The notes under the pieces are model-generated. The model was not told the origin of the DNA, did not search any database, and saw only the letters and a program-made list of their open reading frames with translations. A stretch of 6,206 bases of DNA from Synergistaceae bacterium (GTDB lineage Bacteria; Synergistota; Synergistia; Synergistales; Aminobacteriaceae). Shown one piece after another: positions 1 to 6,119 of the stretch. The stretch's first letter is position 1. Each line of letters begins with the position of its first letter. Where the stretch lies: NCBI GenBank assembly GCA_009778055.1, contig WRKN01000154.1, positions 1 to 6,206 of the forward strand, in the 5' to 3' direction. The position numbers were made by a program, and so were the translations under genes.

Positions 1-2
1 AG

Positions 3-1580
3 GAAAGGGGGAAAATCGACGCCTTCGTGAGCGGTTTGCCCGGCGCCCCCGCCGTGAAGGTGGGAACAAGCGCGGCGCCCCCGATCAGGATACCCGAAGG
101 CTGGGAGCTCGTGCCGCTGGTGGAGGACGGGCTCTATCCGGTGAACTTGATTTACGAGTTGATGAGCGACAGAGTCGCCTGCACTCCGGCAAATTTCTAT
201 GAAGAATGGCACCCGTATCATATACGGGCGAAGGATCACGACGGAGACGGCGTTCCGAACGTCGAGGAGGGCGTTGCGCTGCGGAAGCAGGGCACAACGA
301 ATGTGTTCGGAATAATTTTTGTGTCCCATCCCGGAAAAATCGACAGCGACGGCGATGAGATAGAGGACAAAGAGGACCATAGCCCGCTTGTGGCTTGGGA
401 TCCTAACAAATCGAGCTTTGGGAAGGTGGTAAACGAAGCCGGCTTCCTTTACGCCGACGGCCTCGACCTGTTATATGCCCGCAAAGACGCGAAACAGCGC
501 GATCTGGGCTTCACCTACCTGTACGACGAGGGCATTGCCGGCATATCCTCGTTCATCCACTGCGAGCCTATATATTTCATCTATAACGAACGTGAATATA
601 TGATCGAACTCTGGAAAGGGCAGTACGGGATAGAGATCGGCGCGGAAATAGGCGTATACAGACGCGAGCTCGGCGATCCGCGCCTGTTCGACAAGGTAAA
701 AAATAACTATTCCGACATCGTGCAGGAAATCATCCAACAGGCTCAAAGATTCGGCAATATACCCCCGGAGATAGGAGCCGTGCTGAGCACCCTGGCCAGA
801 GCCATCACGGGCGTGACCGATCCTAAGGTGTTCAGGACTGCGCTGGCAATAGCCCACGGCTTTCTGACTACCCCTCCTATCTCAGTGTTTCCCTCGGACT
901 TGCTCAGGTTTCTCGCGAACTCGCTGGGCGCCATACTCTCCGGCTTGGAAGGCAAGTTCTACAAATGTGCGTTGGGCGGCGACATGCTCGAAATGTCGTA
1001 CACGCTGAAACATAACGGCCAAGAGCTTTTCTCGCGCAGCACCAAGGACCACTGGTGGCTTACGGGCTTCAAATGGGGACATTTCGCCGAGCCCCACGAA
1101 CTCGAGATGGACGTCACCATAACATTTCTCAGCGCGAAGGCCGAAGCGTTCGTGAGAGGCTATGACAGAGCCTACTATATGGAACGTTTCAAGGAAGAAA
1201 CTCCGGAGAGAGACGACTACAACAACGACAACAAATGGAGGCTGGGGCTGGATGGGCTGGGATACAGATACAATATAGTCGATCATGGCGAGAAAAAAAA
1301 ATCCGTCTCGTTCACTTTCGGCAGTACGCCGAGGTCGCGTCAGCCCTACATCACCACCACGCTCGCGAGATTTGTCCAGGACTGGAACCGGACTAACGTG
1401 CAAGCGTATAACGACTTCAAGTCGAGGCACCTCGATTACAAGGGAAATGACCCGAACGAACTGGAAGCGCGGGTGATGAACCTTATTCCTGAACATAGAA
1501 GAACTTACGACGCCTTTATGAAAATCATCGTGGACGTGGTGAACATGGCTTTCGCGATAGCCAAGGCGGTAGTGAAGTGA
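3..1580 (+). CDS. DUF4474-like exported protein with thrombospondin-type-3-like calcium loops (5' partial)
   Basis: The frame is open to the left edge, so the start is probably outside the window. A GTG at 27 is possible, but the purine-rich tract at 1-11 is 15 bases away and no signal peptide follows it. Residues are counted from that GTG. Two Asp-rich loops, DHDGDGVPNVEEG (70-82) and DSDGDEIEDKED (106-117), resemble calcium-binding thrombospondin type 3 repeats, which are typical of secreted proteins. Two later blocks match my memory of DUF4474 (PF14751): IELWKGQYG...GAEIGVY around 193-210 and DHWWLTGFKWG at about 341-351, followed by a beta-rich stretch to about 445. Between the two blocks lie over 100 mostly helical-looking residues (about 215-320). 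The C-terminus has a weakly hydrophobic helix (about 500-517) but no sorting motif. Its function is unknown. The downstream Synerg-CTERM gene and the calcium loops suggest the cell surface. The domain call is from memory, without a search. Confidence 0.72.
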   Translation, partial: ERGKIDAFVSGLPGAPAVKVGTSAAPPIRIPEGWELVPLVEDGLYPVNLIYELMSDRVACTPANFYEEWHPYHIRAKDHDGDGVPNVEEGVALRKQGTTNVFGIIFVSHPGKIDSDGDEIEDKEDHSPLVAWDPNKSSFGKVVNEAGFLYADGLDLLYARKDAKQRDLGFTYLYDEGIAGISSFIHCEPIYFIYNEREYMIELWKGQYGIEIGAEIGVYRRELGDPRLFDKVKNNYSDIVQEIIQQAQRFGNIPPEIGAVLSTLARAITGVTDPKVFRTALAIAHGFLTTPPISVFPSDLLRFLANSLGAILSGLEGKFYKCALGGDMLEMSYTLKHNGQELFSRSTKDHWWLTGFKWGHFAEPHELEMDVTITFLSAKAEAFVRGYDRAYYMERFKEETPERDDYNNDNKWRLGLDGLGYRYNIVDHGEKKKSVSFTFGSTPRSRQPYITTTLARFVQDWNRTNVQAYNDFKSRHLDYKGNDPNELEARVMNLIPEHRRTYDAFMKIIVDVVNMAFAIAKAVVK

Positions 1581-1581
1581 C

Positions 1582-1590
1582 GGAAAGGAG
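1582..1590 (+). promoter_or_regulatory. Ribosome binding site that sets the start of the Synerg-CTERM protein
   Basis: The tract GGAAAGGAG ends 10 bases before the ATG at 1601. It favours that ATG over the in-frame GTG at 1577, which overlaps the stop codon of the upstream gene and would put a charged extension in front of the signal peptide. The ATG at 1593 is in another frame and reaches a stop after two further codons. Confidence 0.75.
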
Positions 1591-1600
1591 ATATGGAACA

Positions 1601-2059
1601 ATGACGAAAAAACTTATCCTTACTTTCGTGTTTTTAACAGTTTTCCGCGCCGGGTTTTCAACTATGCCCGCAGCGTTGGCCGCGGAGTCGGCCGCCAGAA
1701 GGGACAGCCTGGATATCAAGATCGAAACCGACAACGATATTTACGACGGCGACGGGGCCCACGTCATCCACGCGACGATGAAAGTTACCAATATCGGCGA
1801 CGAACCCGTCCATAACGTGAATATTCAGTGCGTCCTGCCCGGTTATCTGACGGTAGGCGGCGGAGAGGGCCATAAAAAGCTGACCAGCATAGCCCCCGGC
1901 GAAACCGTCGTGATGAACTTTACGGCGGTGAATTCCACGGCGGAAAGGGAAGAAAGCTCGTCAGGCGGCGGCTGCAACGCCGGAATTGGAGCGATGTTTG
2001 CGCTGTTGGGCGCGCTGCTGATTTATAATCAACGCAATGAACGCACAAACATAGTTTAA
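1601..2059 (+). CDS. Small exported protein with CARDB/DUF11-like domain and Synerg-CTERM sorting signal
   Basis: This 152-residue protein starts with a signal peptide: MTKK, a hydrophobic core at about 5-22, and a likely cleavage after A25-L26-A27. Residues about 34-115 form one beta-rich domain with the phrase KVTNIGDEPVHNVNI and later SIAPGETVVMNFTAV. This is the pattern of CARDB/DUF11-like extracellular beta-sandwich modules. A Ser/Gly linker (119-124) leads to Cys125 in GGGCNAG, a hydrophobic segment to about residue 142 and a tail with two arginines (NQRNERTNIV). That architecture matches the Synerg-CTERM putative protein-sorting tail described in Synergistota, which probably anchors or processes the protein at the envelope. 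The gene begins 20 bases after the DUF4474-like gene and has its own ribosome binding site, so co-transcription is likely. With a single domain it is short for a surface protein. It could be a companion or anchor of the upstream protein, but that is inference. Confidence 0.8.
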   Translation: MTKKLILTFVFLTVFRAGFSTMPAALAAESAARRDSLDIKIETDNDIYDGDGAHVIHATMKVTNIGDEPVHNVNIQCVLPGYLTVGGGEGHKKLTSIAPGETVVMNFTAVNSTAEREESSSGGGCNAGIGAMFALLGALLIYNQRNERTNIV

Positions 2060-2070
2060 CAAGAAACTAA

Positions 2071-2172
2071 GGATTTGTCTTTGACAGGCAGGACATGCTG
2101 GCCATCGGCAAAGACATCCTCGACCCCTCCGACGAACTGGTCAAATTCTTAAAAAACAGTATGGTAAAATAA
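2071..2172 (+). pseudogene. Decayed C-terminal coding fragment of an unidentified gene
   Basis: After the in-frame stop TAA at 2068-2070, this frame reads 33 codons (GFVFDRQDMLAIGKDILD, then a stretch ending in KNSMVK) to a TAA at 2170-2172. From 2083 to 2148, 19 of 22 codons end in G or C, the same third-position bias as the genes on either side, which is unlikely for neutral spacer. No ribosome binding site with a sensible start codon is present; the ATG at 2095 would give only 25 residues. The likeliest reading is the surviving 3' end of a gene that was deleted between the surface-protein block and the kinase. I do not recognise the family. A genuine micro-ORF is a less likely alternative. 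Confidence 0.4.
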
Positions 2173-2179
2173 AACATAC
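2159..2179 (+). promoter_or_regulatory. Inverted repeat over an AT-rich, promoter-like tract upstream of the kinase
   Basis: GTATG (2159-2163) and CATAC (2175-2179) form an inverted repeat around an 11-base AT-rich centre. The centre contains TAAAAT (2165-2170), which could act as a -10 element. No good -35 box is found 16-18 bases upstream. The TTGACA at 2081-2086 is too far away and has no -10 partner at proper distance. It could be an operator or simply chance. It also overlaps the end of the decayed fragment. Confidence 0.22.
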
Positions 2180-2198
2180 CGTGCTGGCTGTGTTTGCT

Positions 2199-2214
2199 TG
2201 CGTGTTGGCACGCA
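2199..2214 (+). repeat. Short perfect hairpin in the kinase leader
   Basis: TGCGTG, loop TTGG, CACGCA form a perfect 6-bp stem with a 4-base loop, 60 bases before the chosen kinase start. No T-tract follows, so it is not an intrinsic terminator. If the kinase transcript begins near 2175, the hairpin would lie in its 5' untranslated leader. A role in mRNA stability or translation is conceivable but not shown. Confidence 0.25.
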
Positions 2215-2255
2215 TAAACTACGTGAAGGAAATGGTCGTCGTAATGCATGAAACC

Positions 2256-2263
2256 AGGGAGGA
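2256..2263 (+). promoter_or_regulatory. Ribosome binding site that sets the kinase start at 2274
   Basis: AGGGAGGA lies 10 bases before the ATG at 2274 and is the best Shine-Dalgarno sequence in the region. Competing in-frame starts are GTG 2181, ATG 2232 and ATG 2244. GTG 2181 has no ribosome binding site. GAAGGA at 2225-2230 is only one base from ATG 2232 and a rather distant 13 bases from ATG 2244. The chosen start puts a short polar N-terminus directly before the first membrane helix. Confidence 0.7.
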
Positions 2264-2273
2264 AGCGAGCGTT

Positions 2274-5222
2274 ATGGGCGACGGAGCCGGTCCCAGTTTC
2301 AAAAATATAATCATTGGAGTCATCTGCATTGCGGCGGTGGCTGTTCTCGCTTTCGCCGTCCGGCTGTCCGGCGATGGGAAGAATGAGTCCGCGAAGGCGG
2401 ACGGCAGATATCCCATGTACGCTTACTACCGCGACATACCGGGAGTGACGGCGGAAGAAATCGAAGCGGTGGAAAAAATAAAAGAACGGCGCGATGGGTT
2501 TGTTTACGCCATGAACTACTCCACCGAGGCCTTTTTGAATGAAGACGGCAATATCGGCGGCTATACCGCGTTATTTTGCGAATGGCTGAGCGGCCTGTTC
2601 GGAATCCCTTTCAAGCCGGAGACCCGCGAATGGGACGATTTGATAGAGGGACTGAAATCCGGCGCCGTTGATTTTTCCGGCGAGCTTACGGCCACCGACG
2701 AGCGGCGCGAAATATATTTCATGACCGACTCCATTGCGGAGCGCTCGATAAAAATGATGAGAATCACCGGCAGCGAGCGCCTTGCCGAGCTGGCCGGGTC
2801 GCGCCCTCTGCGCTACGTGTTTTTGGACGGCACAACCACGCACGACCTTGTCGCTCCCCATGTCAAACATGATTACGAACCTTTTTTCGTCAACGACTAC
2901 GATACGGTATATCAAATGTTGAAAAACGGCGCGGCGGACGCTTTTTTCGACGAATCCCCGGCGGAAGCTGCCTTCGACATATACGGCGACGTGACGGCCG
3001 AGGACTTTTTCCCTCTGATATACTCCTCTGTGTCTCTCACGGCTCAAAATCCGGAGCTGGAGCCGGTGATATCCGTAGCGCAAAAGGCCCTGAAAAGCGG
3101 CGCTTCTTACCACCTGGCCAAGATGTACAACAACGGCCATCGGGATTATCTCCGGCATAAGTTCTTTATGAAGCTCACGCCGGAAGAAATCGAATACGTC
3201 CGCGCGCACTCCGCCCCGGACAACGCCGTTCCCGTGGCCATCGAGTACGATAATTATCCGGTCTGCTTCTACAACGTACATGAGAAAGAATGGCAGGGCG
3301 CCGCTATGGACGTTTTGCGCAAAATCGAAACGTTCACCGGGCTTGCCTTCAAGCCGGCTAACGACAGCCAGGCGAAATGGACGGACATTCTGAAGATTCT
3401 CGAGGACGGCGGCGCGTCTATGATAACGGAACTCATTCACTCGCCGGAGCGCGAGGGGCGCTACCTGTGGACGGACAAAGCGTATAAGCAGGACTTCTAC
3501 GCTTTGCTTTCCACCCTGGACCACGAGGACATCGGCATAAATGAGATTCTTTATTCCCGCGTCGCCCTTATTACGGACACAGCGTATGCCGATATGTTCA
3601 ACGCGTGGTTCCCGAACCACAACAACACGGTGGAATACCTCTCCACGTTCAACGCCATGGACGCCCTGGAGCGGGGCGATGTGGATCTCGTTATGGCGAG
3701 CCGCAATCTTTTGCTGAGTACCACTAATTTTATGGAACGCCCCGGCTTCAAGGCGAATATCGTTTTCAACCACACCTACGACTCAAAGTTCGGTTTCAAC
3801 GTCAATGAGCCCGTTCTTCGTTCCATCATCTCCAAAGCGCAGGAACTGGTAAATACAGACGAGATATCCGACAGGTGGATAAGGCGGGTCTTCGATTACA
3901 GAGGCAAAATGGCGCAGGCCCAGCGCCCCTGGCTTATCGGGGTGTCCGTCCTGCTGTTCTGCGTGCTCTCCCTCTTTTCCATCATGCTTTACAGGCGCGC
4001 CAGGGAGGGAAGAATACTCGAAACGACGGTACGCGAGCGCACCAAAGAGCTTGAAATACAGGCGAAGGCCGCTCATGAAGCCTCGCGGACGAAAAGCGAG
4101 TTTTTGGCAAACATGAGCCACGAGATCCGCACTCCTATTAACGCGGTAACCGGCATGGCGGCCATTGCCCGTTCCAGTGTCGACCTCGACAGAATTTACG
4201 ACTGCCTGGACAAAATAACCCTGGCCTCGCGGCAGCTTTTGGGCCTCATCAACGACATTCTGGATATGAGCAAGATCGAGGCGAAAAAATTTGAACTCGC
4301 CCATGAACCTTTCGACCTGGAAGCTATGGTGCGTAACGTCAGCAGCATCATAGGCGTGCGCGCCACGGAAAAGCTCCAGCGCTTTGTCGTTGACGTATCG
4401 CCTGATATGCCGGAAGTCGTGATAGGCGACGAGGTGCGCCTGTCGCAGATACTGCTGAACCTGCTTTCCAACGCCGTGAAATTTACCCCGGAAAAGGGCG
4501 AGGTGCGGCTTTCCATAAAGCAAATGGGAAGGCGCGGCGATAAGGACGATTTTGAGATTTTGGTGAGCGATTCCGGCATAGGCATTACGCCGGAACAACA
4601 GGCCCGTCTCTTCAACGCCTTCGTGCAGGCGGACAGCGGCACGGCCAAGCGTTTCGGCGGAACCGGGCTGGGGCTTGTCATCAGCAAAAGCCTGGCGGAA
4701 CTGATGGGCGGCGACATATCGGTGGAAAGCGCCCCCAACGAAGGCAGCCGCTTCACCGTCCGCCTGTCGCTCGAAACCGGTACGCCGGACATGCTGCAAA
4801 CCGCCCATACTGCGGTGGCGGAGTATAATTTCGAGGGGCGCGTTTTTTTGCTTGTGGAGGACATCGCCATAAACCGCGAAATCGCCGTCGCGCTGCTGGA
4901 GGAAACGGGAGTAACAATCGACTGCGCCGAAAACGGGCAAATAGCCGTCAAAATGTTCGCGACCGCGCCGGAACGCTACGACATAATCCTGATGGACGTT
5001 CAGATGCCGGTGATGGACGGCTACCAGGCCACCACGGCCATACGGGCGCTGAACACGCCGCGCGCGAGACTGATACCCATCATTGCCATGACCGCCAACG
5101 CTTTTGCCGAGGACGTGGAAAGCTGCAGAAAAGCCGGCATGGACGCCCATATAGCGAAACCAATCGAGCTGGCGGCCCTTTTGTCCGTAACGGATAAATA
5201 CCTGAGCGATACCAAACCGTAG
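2274..5222 (+). CDS. Hybrid sensor histidine kinase with tandem periplasmic solute-binding (SBP_bac_3) domains
   Basis: This 982-residue inner-membrane sensor autophosphorylates on His and passes the phosphoryl group to its own receiver domain. Domains in order: membrane helix about 12-29; first SBP_bac_3-like domain about 75-295 with REWDDLIEGLKSGAVDFSGE and TDERREIYFMT; second, more divergent SBP_bac_3-like domain about 318-545 starting AVPVAIEYDNYPVCF; membrane helix about 553-573; charged, probably coiled linker to about 605; HisKA with H616 in FLANMSHEIRTP; HATPase_c with N-box N729/N733, G1 DSGIGI (D766), F-box FNAFVQAD and G2 GGTGLGL (795-801); receiver with acidic pair E862/D863, phospho-acceptor D908 in LMDVQMPVMDGY, T940 and K962. 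All key residues are present. The receiver is the last domain, with no HPt. The layout resembles BvgS/EvgS-type sensors, whose paired domains detect small molecules in the periplasm. The ligand cannot be read from the sequence. The CDF gene follows after one base, so the two are very probably co-transcribed. Confidence 0.95.
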   Translation: MGDGAGPSFKNIIIGVICIAAVAVLAFAVRLSGDGKNESAKADGRYPMYAYYRDIPGVTAEEIEAVEKIKERRDGFVYAMNYSTEAFLNEDGNIGGYTALFCEWLSGLFGIPFKPETREWDDLIEGLKSGAVDFSGELTATDERREIYFMTDSIAERSIKMMRITGSERLAELAGSRPLRYVFLDGTTTHDLVAPHVKHDYEPFFVNDYDTVYQMLKNGAADAFFDESPAEAAFDIYGDVTAEDFFPLIYSSVSLTAQNPELEPVISVAQKALKSGASYHLAKMYNNGHRDYLRHKFFMKLTPEEIEYVRAHSAPDNAVPVAIEYDNYPVCFYNVHEKEWQGAAMDVLRKIETFTGLAFKPANDSQAKWTDILKILEDGGASMITELIHSPEREGRYLWTDKAYKQDFYALLSTLDHEDIGINEILYSRVALITDTAYADMFNAWFPNHNNTVEYLSTFNAMDALERGDVDLVMASRNLLLSTTNFMERPGFKANIVFNHTYDSKFGFNVNEPVLRSIISKAQELVNTDEISDRWIRRVFDYRGKMAQAQRPWLIGVSVLLFCVLSLFSIMLYRRAREGRILETTVRERTKELEIQAKAAHEASRTKSEFLANMSHEIRTPINAVTGMAAIARSSVDLDRIYDCLDKITLASRQLLGLINDILDMSKIEAKKFELAHEPFDLEAMVRNVSSIIGVRATEKLQRFVVDVSPDMPEVVIGDEVRLSQILLNLLSNAVKFTPEKGEVRLSIKQMGRRGDKDDFEILVSDSGIGITPEQQARLFNAFVQADSGTAKRFGGTGLGLVISKSLAELMGGDISVESAPNEGSRFTVRLSLETGTPDMLQTAHTAVAEYNFEGRVFLLVEDIAINREIAVALLEETGVTIDCAENGQIAVKMFATAPERYDIILMDVQMPVMDGYQATTAIRALNTPRARLIPIIAMTANAFAEDVESCRKAGMDAHIAKPIELAALLSVTDKYLSDTKP

Positions 5223-5223
5223 C

Positions 5224-6108
5224 ATGAAAAACTCTAATGAACAGATAGCCATACGGGTATCCGTCAACACTATCGTAGTCAATGTAATCCTGTCGGGTTT
5301 CAAGCTGTTTGCGGGAATAGCCGCGTGTTCCTCCGCCATGATATCCGATTCGGTACACTCGTTGTCGGACGTTCTCAGCACCATCATCGTAATGGTCGGC
5401 GTCAAGCTGGCGAACAAAAAACCCGACAAAGAACATCCATATGGGCATGAGCGCTTTGAATGTGTCGCCGCCATCATTTTGGCCGTTATATTGTTTGCGA
5501 CGGGCGCGGGTATAGGCTGGGCGGGGATAGAAAAGGTACTGGCGGGCAATTATGGAGAATTGGCCGTACCCGGGCTGCTTGCGCTGGTTGCGGCGGTAAT
5601 TTCCATCGTTGTAAAAGAGGGTATGTACTGGTATACGCGCGCGGCGGCGGTGGAAATCGACTCGAGCGTGCTCATGGCCGACGCGTGGCATCATCGTTCG
5701 GACGCGCTTTCGTCCATTGGCAGCTTCGCGGGTATTCTGGGCGCGCGGCTCGGCTTTCCCGTACTTGACCCTGCGGCGGGCTTTGTGATTTGCCTGTTTA
5801 TCTTAAAGGCCGCGTTCGATATATTCCGGGACGCTGTCGGGAAAATGACCGACAAGGCGGCCGACGAGAAAATAGAAACCAAAATGCGCGACTCCATTCT
5901 TTCCCAGAAATCCGTCATTGGCATAGACCTGCTTAAAACGCGGCTGTTTGGGGACAGGATCTACGTTGACGTGGAAATCAGCGTCGATGGGACGAAGACG
6001 CTGAAAGAAGCGCACGATACCGCGCAACATGTACATGACACTATCGAGACTGAATTTCCAAAGGTAAAGCACTGCACGGTACATATAAATCCCGCCGTTT
6101 ATGAATAA
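5224..6108 (+). CDS. Cation diffusion facilitator (CDF) family divalent metal transporter
   Basis: This 294-residue inner-membrane protein would export a divalent metal (Zn, Fe, Mn, Co or similar) in exchange for protons. Six membrane helices can be placed at about 14-34, 38-62, 81-102, 115-137, 148-172 and 182-201. Metal-site residues are visible in helix 2 (D42, H45, D49 in SDSVHSLSD) and helix 5 (D153, H156, D160 in ADAWHHRSD). The family motif HPYGHERFE (71-79) lies in the loop after helix 2. The cytoplasmic dimerisation domain runs from about 210 to 292 and ends in HCTVHINP. The length is normal for the compact FieF/MMT1-like branch, but the metal cannot be assigned. The ATG follows the kinase TAG after a single base and no Shine-Dalgarno sequence is visible. 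The reading frame is closed upstream by TGA at 5203, which leaves this as the only start. Translation is therefore probably coupled to termination of the kinase. Confidence 0.93.
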   Translation: MKNSNEQIAIRVSVNTIVVNVILSGFKLFAGIAACSSAMISDSVHSLSDVLSTIIVMVGVKLANKKPDKEHPYGHERFECVAAIILAVILFATGAGIGWAGIEKVLAGNYGELAVPGLLALVAAVISIVVKEGMYWYTRAAAVEIDSSVLMADAWHHRSDALSSIGSFAGILGARLGFPVLDPAAGFVICLFILKAAFDIFRDAVGKMTDKAADEKIETKMRDSILSQKSVIGIDLLKTRLFGDRIYVDVEISVDGTKTLKEAHDTAQHVHDTIETEFPKVKHCTVHINPAVYE

Positions 6109-6119
6109 TGACGTCGCCG

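Noticed and set aside
27..29. GTG at 27 as the true start of the DUF4474-like gene
   Set aside because: The frame is open upstream to the window edge, the spacing from the purine tract is long (15 bases) and no signal peptide follows, although the calcium loops suggest export. It cannot be fully excluded.
882..1601. 239-codon minus-strand frame opposite the DUF4474-like gene
   Set aside because: It contains a VVVVVV run and other signs of an antisense shadow and no family motif, while the plus strand has conserved motifs over the same bases.
2081..2110. TTGACA as the -35 box of a strong promoter
   Set aside because: No TATAAT-like hexamer occurs 16-18 bases downstream (ATCGGC is found there), and the hexamer lies in a coding-like remnant.
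2181..2273. Extension of the kinase to the GTG at 2181
   Set aside because: There is no ribosome binding site at 2181, while a strong one precedes the ATG at 2274. The extra 31 residues add no plausible signal or domain.
2571..3773. 400-codon open frame on the minus strand opposite the periplasmic part of the kinase
   Set aside because: It has no domain, no ribosome binding site and Arg/Val-rich shadow composition. The plus-strand frame is clearly the coding one.
3783..5549. Very long open frame (588 codons) on the minus strand opposite the kinase and CDF genes
   Set aside because: It lies antisense to two genes with complete motifs. Its translation is low-complexity, rich in Arg, His and Gly, and has no recognisable domain. 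It is kept open by the codon bias of the plus strand.
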